A stretch of DNA of 5,735 nucleotides from Akkermansiaceae bacterium (GCA_029288115.1 JARFPV010000443.1:1-5735); one strand, 5' to 3'. Shown: positions 1-5,735, counted from the first letter of the stretch. Notes: generated by a model not told the origin, from the letters alone. Program-made: numbers and translations.

Positions 1-147
1 GGTATGGCGGCGCAGAATTCAGGGCGGATCCGTGTCACCCTGGCCAAGGGTGAAAAACTCCTGAGTCTATCTGTGCGGTGGCCGTCCGGTAAAGTGACCG
101 AAGTACCCGCAGTTAAAAACGAAGGGTTGATAGTGATAGAAGAGTGA
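1..147 (+). CDS. C-terminal end of an ASPIC/UnbV-domain protein (CRTAC1-like), 5' truncated
   Basis: Reading from base 1 gives 48 residues followed by two consecutive stop codons, TGA TAG (145-150). The core RIRVTLAKGEKLLSLSVRWP followed by SGKVTEV matches the end of the ASPIC/UnbV repeat. There a 'RLHFGLG..' strand is followed by 'V-x-S-hydrophobic-x-VRWPSG' and a terminal 'L.I.E' strand; here the protein ends in LIVIEE. In this family the domain usually closes a secreted protein carrying FG-GAP/VCBS beta-propeller repeats. Those repeats, the signal peptide and the start all lie left of the window, so the full architecture is inferred. The gene converges on the minus-strand small exported protein, with 50 bp between annotated stops. 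The domain is of unclear biochemical role, probably extracellular or periplasmic. Domain call fairly sure; the rest unknown. Confidence 0.8.
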   Translation, partial: GMAAQNSGRIRVTLAKGEKLLSLSVRWPSGKVTEVPAVKNEGLIVIEE

Positions 148-197
148 TAGGTAATTTGCCGATTTTGTTGCCGTTTACTCGGGTTTCTTGTCCGGTA

Positions 198-860
198 TCA
201 CATACTCATCCACCCCGCGGTAGGTGATGCGTTTGGTTTTGGGTCGACATAGTAAAAGACATAGAACCGTGCCTGTTTATCTTCAGGCCAGCGGGTGCTT
301 TTGATCATGCGGTTGGTGCCGTCGTCCTCACGTACGCCTAGCCCGACATCGTAGAACCTTTCCTTGCGGGCGCCCTTGAGGGTGATCACAGTACCGCGCT
401 TGGGTCTGAGTGAGAACTTTGCTGTGCCAATGAATCCGAGCACCGTTTTTGGGGTGTTGTTGTGAATGTAGGCATCGCCGGGTTTGAACTTGGAACCATT
501 GAATGGCATGATGATCGGCGTATAGAGGCCCTCGGCATTGGGTAGTAGGATAACGACAAACGAGTTGCCCTCCTCGGGGAGTTTGACGGTGGCAAGCGGG
601 ATATTTTTATTGATCGTCTGAATTCGGAAAGCACGTGCCGGTGGTTCCTGCGGAGCCGACAGGTTATTCATCGGCAAGTTGAACGGGTCAGATTGGATGT
701 CTTCGTTGGCTAGCGTAACCTTACCCAGGTTGGGAGGTATGCGTTCGGCCAGTAAGCGCACTTTTAACTTGGCTTTTTGAGCTCTCGCAATGTCTTGCCC
801 AGTGATGAGTAGCACCGCTGCGAACAAACAGATACCCCATGTATGCAGTCGTTTTGTCAC
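198..860 (-). CDS. Small exported protein of unknown function, downstream partner of the cassette A gene; C-terminus possibly frameshifted
   Basis: A 220-residue protein starting with GTG (858-860). The upstream in-frame codons reach the TAA of the preceding gene after only four codons, so this is the earliest start, and it gives a good signal peptide. That peptide has basic TKR, a hydrophobic stretch at about residues 9-20, and likely cleavage after ARA27. There is no lipobox. The mature part looks beta-rich, with motifs such as SFVVILLP, YTPIIMPF, FKPGDAYIHN, RFYDVGLGVRED and STRWPEDKQARFYVFYY. It resembles, from memory, unnamed proteins found near prepilin-like genes in Verrucomicrobiota; I cannot assign a function. 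It lies 12 nt behind the cassette A stop with no Shine-Dalgarno, which suggests one transcript and coupled translation. After Lys208 the frame ends in an implausible PNASPTAGWMSM. The -1 frame instead continues TKRITYRGVDEYV... to a TAA at 175-177, giving 228 residues. That longer form is probably the ancestral or functional C-terminus. Confidence 0.85.
   Translation of the reverse strand: MTKRLHTWGICLFAAVLLITGQDIARAQKAKLKVRLLAERIPPNLGKVTLANEDIQSDPFNLPMNNLSAPQEPPARAFRIQTINKNIPLATVKLPEEGNSFVVILLPNAEGLYTPIIMPFNGSKFKPGDAYIHNNTPKTVLGFIGTAKFSLRPKRGTVITLKGARKERFYDVGLGVREDDGTNRMIKSTRWPEDKQARFYVFYYVDPKPNASPTAGWMSM
206..227 (-). other. Possible RNA hairpin downstream of the slippery heptamer
   Basis: The minus-strand transcript can fold TCA-C-CTACC, loop GCGG, GGTGG-A-TGA. 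That is eight pairs including one T-G (U-G in RNA), interrupted by one C-A mismatch. It begins 9 nt after the heptamer at 237-243, within the spacing usual for stimulatory structures. The same bases encode the conserved-looking tail in the -1 frame, so the fold may be a by-product of coding. There is no U-run, so it does not look like a terminator. Confidence 0.25.
237..243 (-). other. Candidate -1 ribosomal slippery heptamer (C CCA AAA)
   Basis: On the minus strand the codons for Asp206-Pro207-Lys208 read GAC CCA AAA. The seven bases C CCA AAA fit the X XXY YYZ form of a -1 slippage site in the zero frame. Slipping back one base after AAA continues as ACC AAA CGC and opens a 20-codon tail ending at TAA (175-177). 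The form of the site is seen directly; that it is used is inference. CCC-type heptamers are generally weaker than A-rich ones. A single lost base here (for example a C from GACCCC) would leave the same pattern. Confidence 0.35.
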
Positions 861-872
861 TGGGTGGAGTAT

Positions 873-3800
873 TTAGATTTCACGGGGGTTTAGCCAGCGA
901 AATGATATCAATTTGAACTGCCTTCCGAAGCTTTTGTTTGTCGTTTTTCTCAAGTCGGCGGTGGCTGTCTCTGCGGGATCGGTAGGATCGAGGTAGTCTC
1001 GCTGGCGCTCAACCACAGCCTCACACCATGCCTGGGCGAGGATCTTGCCATCGCTGTCGACCGCCTCACCATATGTGCGAATGATGAAGCTGTCTGACCG
1101 GGCGGACAGGATAGGGGCGATGGGTGTCAGGATGTCACCCTGCTTGACCATGGACGGTGCGCCGTAGTGCATGGCGCCTTCTTCTGCTTCGGGGAACTCA
1201 AACCGATTTGTAACACCTTGAGCAACTCCCCGCCCCGAGTTCTGGTTTTTGTTCACGTTGACATCAGCAGAATCCAGAGCGCTCTGGACGGCTCCGGAGC
1301 GGGCGAGTTCCTTGTTATTGCCAACACGCCGGTTGACGAAATCGGCAAGGCTCAGGAATGGGCCACGTTTGCGAATCTCGCGCACAATGCCTTGGGCAAG
1401 GCTTTCGATTTCATCATCGGTTAGAACGCGGCGACCGTGCCACTGGGCGGGTTCCATCGCGGCCTTGTCTTCGACGATGATATTTCTCGGTGCCTCGATA
1501 TTAGTCACCGGGGTGTCCCCGTCTTTGGCGGCGATCGTTTCCGAGCCACTCTCATTGCGGACAACAATCGGGCGGTCCTTCAATGTGCCGAGCACTGCCT
1601 TCCATGCTTCTACCGATGTCGAGTTCACATTGAACAGGCCGTCCACACGCAGGTAGCTGGCAACCTTGGAAATGGCGTCTTGAGTGGGTTTGTCCCCTGA
1701 GAATAGTGAATTGACTAGCTCGGTGGCGTCCTTGCCACCTAAATCACGTAGATAGCGAACGTTGAGAAGACGTTTTTCATCCACAAAGAATTCACGGGCA
1801 ACTGTCTTCTGGTTTTTTGGCTGACTGAATTCAGGGCTGGGTCTGGGAGCAATACTGGACAGGAAGTAATCGTCCCACAACTCGCGGTTTGCTAGATACG
1901 AGTGATCGGCAATGGGGTGGGGGTATGGGAAACGGAACCCGGGAGGTTTGGGTAGAATGCCCTCTGTTTCGTCAGGTGCGAGTAGGGAGGGGGCGAGCGA
2001 GTTGCCAATGGCATGTGACACGTGTGGCAGCATGGGGATGCGTGCCATGGCATGTTCTGTACTAATCGATGCCGTAAGCCGGTTAAACCCGTTGGCAAAA
2101 GAATGTTGAAACGCGGCCAGAGATACAATCGGCTGGCGTGGTACCGTGTGGGTGTTCACGAAGTGGGATCCAAACTCCGTACCAAAGCTGGAACCAAAAA
2201 ACCCTTGCCCGTCAGCGCTTTCATCCAAGGGCGCATTGAGCCATGAGGTTAACGGGATGACTCCGGTTTCATAGGGCAACATATCCCGTTCTTTTTCAGA
2301 CAGGTTGTAAAAGTCGACATTGCGCGCCATCGGATTAAAACGAGACAGCATTCTGGTGCCACGCGTGTTCTCCTGTTCGGTCTTGATGCTGTAGTGATGC
2401 ACCATGAAGGGTGCTTTACGGGCATTGTACATGCTTGGGATAGGGATGGTGCGCGTGTACTGGGGGCCTTGTATTACCGGGAACGGCTCTGAGAATGCAG
2501 GGTTGTTGGCATAAACACGGTCGGAGTTCCCCAAGGTTTTGTTCATCCGTGGATTGCGCGTTGTACGATACTCACCAACCTGTGCGCGGCTGTAACCATA
2601 ACAGTGGTCGACGCCCACCATGCCAATATGCAGGTTGGTCCCCCATGGGCTGCCGATGACCAGGCTGTTGTGAGTGAGTGACCACCTGCGGGAGTTTCTT
2701 TGTCCGAAGCCATCGATGATGTTGCCGCCGGAGACGCCGTCCCGTCCGCCAGTCAGGTGGTTCGGCGACACCGAATAGCTAATCACATCATCGCTGTCCA
2801 CGTGTACGTACTGTCCGTTTTCGTCAATGAGCGCGAATTTTGTGCCTCCACCATAATTGAATCCCTTGGTTCCATCCAAACCGGCAAAGCCGCCATTGCC
2901 ACTTTGTGTATTTCCCGTCTGGGAAATTTTCAGCACTTCGCCGGGCTTGAGTGTGATGCGTTCTTTCTCACCGGCATTCAGCCTCATCATGTTGTAATCG
3001 ATGCCACCACTTGGATTGAGATAATCTTTTCGGTAAACCGACCGCATCAGGGAACATTTCCTCAAGGTGCCGCCATTCACCCGCACATTGATGTCATACG
3101 GAATGACCCAGAAAACATACATGTAACATTTTTCCCTGTTGCGATTGTCCCGGTGGGTCGCAACATCAATCGCGACATCGAGCGGATTCCATAAGGTGAT
3201 AATGGGATCGATGTTCACATAAACGGCCGATGTTCTCGGATCCCTGGGGTCCGGACCCAGCCCAAACGACAATACATTTTGGTAACTGATCGTCACCGGA
3301 TGTTTAAACCGATCCCAGTTATCTTGGGCAATGGCTTGGAGCGAGTCGGCCGTTTGTAGATACGGCGCCTTGCTCGGTATGGAGCCACCCGTCGTGTACG
3401 ACCGCCCACCTGAATATTTCAATTCCTTGTACAGGTTATAGTATGCCCAAAGCTCCTGGAAATTAATGCCAACCTCTTCATATCCTGTGACCGGACTCCT
3501 GACCGTATAGAGCACGTTATTAGGGTCGCTGAGATCGGGCGCACTTGTGTAGGTTTCCATTTTCAAGGAGAGGTCCTTTCGGAACCCGCCAGCCCGGACA
3601 TTGGTTAGAAGACCAGTGGAGAAAGCAGAGATATCATGGAACAGCGGCTGGGACGCTTTTGGGTCCGACAAGAGGTGGCTGCTTTGTTGCCAGCTGGTTA
3701 CCTTGGGAAGCCTAGGGTCATCAGTGGATAGGTCAGAAAACGGTCGGGAGCTATCGGTAGCTGCCAGTTCGATCGCATTGCGCGGTGCTGCTTGCAGGTT

Positions 3801-4436
3801 GTTTCGGGTCACCGCCAGTGAACTCCCCCGGTAGGGAGGGGGTGTTGCCAGTGCAGCTTTCACCCCCTGATCGCCAATCCACCACGCCATGCGCCCCGTT
3901 GCTTTATCTTTTTCAGTAAGCTGAATGGCAGGAACTTTAACCTGACCAATACCATCCGACCCAATCGTTCCAGTGCCAACAAGCTCAACGGAATCGAGGT
4001 CAGCAAGTTCGGTTTCAGCTGTCGCACTCAGGGCAAGGAGGTTGGGATCGCCAGAAACAAGCCAGCGACGGAACTTTGGATCGGGCCTGTCGTCAGTCGA
4101 TGAAAGCCATGAATCATAGACACCAGTCCAATACCTGCTTCCCATGGCCGCTGCAGTCTCTTGCCCCTCGCTTCCCGGCTTCTCGAGCTGGTCGGCCGTC
4201 GTCGATACCCGCTGGTCGGGCCCGAGCTGTTTCTGAAGTTCGCCGATGGCCATCATCAAGGCGAGTCTGGCGTTGGCTTGTGCCTCCGCTTGGGCAGAAC
4301 TGGCATTACTCGAACGGTTTTCGAGAGTTGCCAGACCAAGCATTGCAAGGGCTACCATGACCAGCAGCGTCATCACAGAAATCGTGGCGATCAATGCAAA
4401 ACCGGGCCTGTGATGTAGGTGATGTGGGTGGTACAT
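873..4436 (-). CDS. Prepilin-like Verru_Chthon cassette protein A family protein
   Basis: An envelope protein of 1187 residues, consistent with a full-length family member. The N-terminus has a short His-rich leader, a prepilin-type Gly12/Phe13 junction and one hydrophobic helix (about 13-37), so it should be membrane-anchored or pilus-like after prepilin peptidase cleavage. Position +5 is Ala17, not Glu, as in GspK/PilX-like minor pseudopilins. Family-like segments follow: ARLALMMAIGELQKQLGPDQ (56-75), YWTGVYDSW (102-110), FRRWLVSG (122-129), AWWIGDQGVKA (184-194), a DPIITLWNPLD stretch near 410-420, GLFNVNSTSVEAWKAVLGTL (933-952), RKRGPFLSLADFVNRR (near 1022-1037) and TPIAPILSARSD (1104-1115). 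The actual function of the family is unknown; four-gene cassettes with other pseudopilins (B, C, D) are typical, but no partner lies beside this copy. ATG is the only usable start: the frame upstream has no other start codon before a stop. No Shine-Dalgarno is visible. The next gene starts 12 nt after the TAA, in the same frame. Family call from remembered motifs, fairly sure. Confidence 0.88.
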   Translation of the reverse strand: MYHPHHLHHRPGFALIATISVMTLLVMVALAMLGLATLENRSSNASSAQAEAQANARLALMMAIGELQKQLGPDQRVSTTADQLEKPGSEGQETAAAMGSRYWTGVYDSWLSSTDDRPDPKFRRWLVSGDPNLLALSATAETELADLDSVELVGTGTIGSDGIGQVKVPAIQLTEKDKATGRMAWWIGDQGVKAALATPPPYRGSSLAVTRNNLQAAPRNAIELAATDSSRPFSDLSTDDPRLPKVTSWQQSSHLLSDPKASQPLFHDISAFSTGLLTNVRAGGFRKDLSLKMETYTSAPDLSDPNNVLYTVRSPVTGYEEVGINFQELWAYYNLYKELKYSGGRSYTTGGSIPSKAPYLQTADSLQAIAQDNWDRFKHPVTISYQNVLSFGLGPDPRDPRTSAVYVNIDPIITLWNPLDVAIDVATHRDNRNREKCYMYVFWVIPYDINVRVNGGTLRKCSLMRSVYRKDYLNPSGGIDYNMMRLNAGEKERITLKPGEVLKISQTGNTQSGNGGFAGLDGTKGFNYGGGTKFALIDENGQYVHVDSDDVISYSVSPNHLTGGRDGVSGGNIIDGFGQRNSRRWSLTHNSLVIGSPWGTNLHIGMVGVDHCYGYSRAQVGEYRTTRNPRMNKTLGNSDRVYANNPAFSEPFPVIQGPQYTRTIPIPSMYNARKAPFMVHHYSIKTEQENTRGTRMLSRFNPMARNVDFYNLSEKERDMLPYETGVIPLTSWLNAPLDESADGQGFFGSSFGTEFGSHFVNTHTVPRQPIVSLAAFQHSFANGFNRLTASISTEHAMARIPMLPHVSHAIGNSLAPSLLAPDETEGILPKPPGFRFPYPHPIADHSYLANRELWDDYFLSSIAPRPSPEFSQPKNQKTVAREFFVDEKRLLNVRYLRDLGGKDATELVNSLFSGDKPTQDAISKVASYLRVDGLFNVNSTSVEAWKAVLGTLKDRPIVVRNESGSETIAAKDGDTPVTNIEAPRNIIVEDKAAMEPAQWHGRRVLTDDEIESLAQGIVREIRKRGPFLSLADFVNRRVGNNKELARSGAVQSALDSADVNVNKNQNSGRGVAQGVTNRFEFPEAEEGAMHYGAPSMVKQGDILTPIAPILSARSDSFIIRTYGEAVDSDGKILAQAWCEAVVERQRDYLDPTDPAETATADLRKTTNKSFGRQFKLISFRWLNPREI
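4410..4436 (-). repeat. Three imperfect 9-bp tandem units encoding the His-rich prepilin leader
   Basis: On the plus strand the units are GTGATGTAG, GTGATGTGG and the diverged GTGGTACAT, ending at the start codon. Read on the minus strand they are ATG TAC CAC, CCA CAT CAC, CTA CAT CAC, that is MYH-PHH-LHH. The first two plus-strand units differ at a single base, which suggests duplication by slippage. The repeat accounts for five His residues in the leader before the Gly12/Phe13 processing site. Confidence 0.5.
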
Positions 4437-4457
4437 GCGGATATTCGATGAAAAACT

Positions 4458-4487
4458 TAGATAGCGCGTTTACATATTCAATGTAAA
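4458..4487 (-). promoter_or_regulatory. Weak promoter candidate for the cassette A gene
   Basis: On the minus strand TTTACA (4482-4487, 5 of 6 to TTGACA) is followed after 18 bp by TATCTA (4458-4463, only 3 of 6 to TATAAT). Transcription would begin about 15 nt before the ATG. The -10 match is poor, so this is a guess based on position and spacing. Confidence 0.2.
4469..4487. promoter_or_regulatory. Perfect 7-bp inverted repeat, candidate operator (TTTACAT-N5-ATGTAAA)
   Basis: The half sites are exact reverse complements separated by ATTCA, in an AT-rich patch 32 bp upstream of the cassette A start. Size and symmetry suit a dimeric DNA-binding regulator. The repeat overlaps the possible -35 element of the minus-strand promoter, so a bound protein could repress that gene. 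No regulator is encoded in the window and I do not recognise the site as a named box. A hairpin in the 5' leader is less likely, given the weak stem. Confidence 0.35.
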
Positions 4488-4601
4488 TACAGGATGGGGT
4501 TGGTGGAGTTTTGAGCAATCAATTTTCCTGCCCGTGTCTAACCCCCAAATAAGGTAGTTTCAGACCCTCTGCATCGAACTTGGAATCATCCATCAGCTTC
4601 A

Positions 4602-4629
4602 TTGACATTATCAAAAATCTGTAAAACAT
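4602..4629 (+). promoter_or_regulatory. Promoter candidate for the TIM-barrel gene
   Basis: A perfect TTGACA (4602-4607) lies 42 bp before the ATG, but the hexamer at 16-bp spacing (AAACAT, 4624-4629) is weak. A better -10 look-alike, CATAAT at 4635-4640, is too far from it. If that element were used alone, transcription would start about at the ATG, making the message leaderless. The sequence does not decide between these. Confidence 0.25.
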
Positions 4630-4649
4630 AGCCCCATAATCACACACGT

Positions 4650-5543
4650 ATGAAAACTAATATCCGGCCTCTAAATAACATATTCGCCCTATGCCTGTCC
4701 TTTTCAGTTCTGCTGCCCGCTACAGCGGCTGCCCATGAAAAGAAAAAGCAGGAAAGCTACACGATTGGCCTTTCGATGTATTCGCTGCGTCATCTGTTTA
4801 AGGACGGAAGTTTGAAGCCGCTGGATTATCCTGCATTCGCGAAAAAAACATTCGGTATCACTGAGATCGATATTTGGGACGGTGGGTTTCCGCAGGATAA
4901 GCGAAACGACCTGGAATTTTACAAGGAGCTTAAAAAGAAGTCGGATGCTGCCGGGACCAATATTTTTCTGGTGATGGCCGGTGCGGTCGATGCTACCGGT
5001 GAAACTGCCGAGGAGCGTAAGAAGGGGGGGGATGCGCATAGGAAATACGTCGACCACGCCGCGATTCTGGGTTCGAAGTTTGTACGTGTCTTCCTGAAGG
5101 CTCCCGAGGGGGGCAAGCGAAAGGTAGCGATTGATAACTCGATTGAAGCCCTGAAACCTCTAGCAGATTACGCGAAAAGCAAAGGCGTGATGATTGTGAT
5201 TGAGCCCGGTGCATCCACCTGGGCAAGAAACGGTCATTTCCTCGCTGCACTCGCTAGAATCATGGATCATCCTGCCTGCCGTTTGATGCCGGACTTCGGT
5301 AAGCTGGCCGATCCCTATTGTGGCACCGTTGCCATGATGCCATACTCGGAGTCGGTTTCCGCCAAGAGCTGGAGCTTCGATGAAAAGGGTGATGAGAAGA
5401 GCCTCAGCTATTTTCGTCTGATCAGGAGCATCAATGATGTGGAGTATAAGAAAATTATCTCAATTGAATACGAGGGCGAGAAAATGGGGCCGGTCGAGGG
5501 TGTCAAGGCGACCCAGAAACTGCTTGAAAAACACCGCCCGTAA
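4650..5543 (+). CDS. Exported TIM-barrel protein, sugar phosphate isomerase/epimerase-like (xylose isomerase-like fold)
   Basis: A 297-residue protein with a clear Sec signal peptide: basic start, hydrophobic stretch at about 11-23, cleavage likely after ATAAA28. It therefore acts in the periplasm or outside. The mature part of about 269 residues is the usual size of a single xylose isomerase-like TIM barrel (AP endonuclease 2 superfamily). Strand-end motifs appear in family order: YTIGLSMYSLR (37-47), ITEIDIWDGG (70-79), NIFLVMAG (104-111), FVRVFLKAP (144-152), VMIVIEPGAS (180-189), CRLMPDFGKLADP (210-222), SVSAKSWSFDEKGDE (235-249) and IISIEYEGE (269-277). Glu185, Asp215 and Glu273 are plausible metal ligands. 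The strand before Lys239 lacks the His found in many relatives. The reaction and substrate cannot be read from sequence; a sugar or polyol is a guess from the family. The gene is monocistronic here, divergent from the cassette A gene and convergent with the next. No Shine-Dalgarno precedes the ATG. Confidence 0.85.
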   Translation: MKTNIRPLNNIFALCLSFSVLLPATAAAHEKKKQESYTIGLSMYSLRHLFKDGSLKPLDYPAFAKKTFGITEIDIWDGGFPQDKRNDLEFYKELKKKSDAAGTNIFLVMAGAVDATGETAEERKKGGDAHRKYVDHAAILGSKFVRVFLKAPEGGKRKVAIDNSIEALKPLADYAKSKGVMIVIEPGASTWARNGHFLAALARIMDHPACRLMPDFGKLADPYCGTVAMMPYSESVSAKSWSFDEKGDEKSLSYFRLIRSINDVEYKKIISIEYEGEKMGPVEGVKATQKLLEKHRP

Positions 5544-5563
5544 AAGCCTGGGCAAGTGGCTAT

Positions 5564-5734
5564 CTAACCAGTGGGTGGGGGGGCTAAGGTAGAACCCTCG
5601 ATAAACTCAGCTTCTGAAAACCCCTTCTGTTTGTCTTCTTTGCCCTGCAGCACATTCTCGGCCCATTGAGCGATGCGGTTTGTAATCGGTGTGCTGTCCC
5701 GATGGATGTGTGCTATCGAAGGATGAGTCCATTG
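5564..5734 (-). CDS. C-terminal fragment of an unidentified protein, 5' part beyond the window
   Basis: The minus strand has an open frame entering from the right edge and ending at TAG (5564-5566), giving 56 residues. It looks genuine: an amphipathic stretch SIAHIHRDSTPITNRIAQWA, then ENVLQGKEDKQK, AEFIEGSTLAPPP and a Gly end. A helical segment followed by a 'GKEDxxx...F(I/V)EG(G/S)T' tail vaguely recalls the ends of transposase- or integrase-like proteins of Planctomycetes and Verrucomicrobiota, but I cannot name the family. Its stop lies 20 bp from that of the TIM-barrel gene, so the two converge. A run of seven C's on the coding strand (5577-5583) encodes Ala-Pro-Pro near the end; a length error there would change only the last few residues. 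Confidence 0.55.
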   Translation of the reverse strand, partial: QWTHPSIAHIHRDSTPITNRIAQWAENVLQGKEDKQKGFSEAEFIEGSTLAPPPTG

Positions 5735-5735
5735 G

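Larger units (their letters stand above)
4437..4649. other. Divergent intergenic region between the cassette A gene and the TIM-barrel gene
   Basis: 213 bp that must hold the promoters of both flanking genes. It contains the inverted repeat at 4469-4487, a weak minus-strand promoter-like pair at 4458-4487, and a perfect TTGACA at 4602-4607 facing the TIM-barrel gene. No Shine-Dalgarno precedes either start codon. Between 4488 and 4601 I see no convincing ORF, RNA gene or repeat. Confidence 0.7.

Noticed and set aside
155..173. Repeated TTGCCG in the convergent intergenic region
   Set aside because: Two six-base copies 12 bp apart are easily chance, with no stem and no link to either gene.
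386..634. Second minus-strand frame of 82 codons within the small exported gene
   Set aside because: Shadow frame rich in Ser/Arg/Pro. The main frame has the signal peptide and coherent beta-strand pattern.
1249..1656. 135-codon plus-strand open frame opposite the C-terminal part of the cassette A gene
   Set aside because: Antisense to conserved motifs of the real gene. Its translation is low-complexity Ser/Arg-rich sequence without a start context.
2700..3194. 164-codon open frame on the plus strand inside the cassette A gene
   Set aside because: It lies entirely antisense to well-supported family sequence, has no recognisable domain, and is the kind of shadow frame expected opposite a GC-moderate gene.
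4306..4518. 70-codon minus-strand frame crossing the intergenic region into the cassette A gene
   Set aside because: It overlaps the prepilin start in another frame, has no signal or domain, and its composition is not protein-like.
5024..5031. Run of eight G's inside the TIM-barrel gene, considered as a frameshift or phase-variation site
   Set aside because: The frame is coherent on both sides (ERKKGGDAHRKY), so there is no sign of a shift. One G tract alone is not evidence of phase variation.
5545..5561. Possible terminator AGCC-N9-GGCT after the TIM-barrel gene
   Set aside because: Only four base pairs with a large loop and no T-run. Not a credible intrinsic terminator.

Overview
The window most likely comes from a member of the Verrucomicrobiota, probably in or near the Verrucomicrobiales. 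The main reason is the long minus-strand gene at 873-4436. It encodes a prepilin-like protein with the hallmark segments I associate with 'Verru_Chthon cassette protein A', a family essentially restricted to that phylum. A C-terminal ASPIC/UnbV fragment and a secreted TIM-barrel sugar isomerase/epimerase-like protein fit the same background. None of the three visible start codons has a Shine-Dalgarno motif upstream.

Layout, left to right. (1) 1-147, plus strand: the last 48 codons of an ASPIC/UnbV-domain protein. (2) 198-860, minus: a small exported protein of unknown function with a GTG start. It lies 12 nt after, and in the same frame as, the stop codon of (3). (3) 873-4436, minus: the 1187-residue prepilin-like cassette A protein. 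(4) 4437-4649: a 213-bp divergent intergenic region with a perfect 7-bp inverted repeat and weak promoter-like elements. (5) 4650-5543, plus: an exported TIM-barrel protein of the sugar phosphate isomerase/epimerase type. (6) 5564-5734, minus: the 56-residue C-terminal end of a gene running in from the right, not identified.

Genes 3 and 2 form a closed two-gene transcription unit, divergent from gene 5 and convergent with gene 1. There is therefore no room next to them for the other cassette pseudopilins (B, C, D). The two products are expected at the cell envelope: one as a membrane-anchored pseudopilin-like protein, one as a Sec-exported protein.

The observation most worth a second look is at the 3' end of the small gene. 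After Lys208 the annotated frame ends in 12 unconvincing residues. The -1 frame continues for 20 residues that read like a natural C-terminus. The switch point is a textbook-form heptamer (C CCA AAA) followed 9 nt later by a possible hairpin. This could be programmed -1 frameshifting, a recent one-base deletion, or a sequencing error. I see no tRNA, rRNA, CRISPR array, complete insertion sequence or convincing intrinsic terminator.
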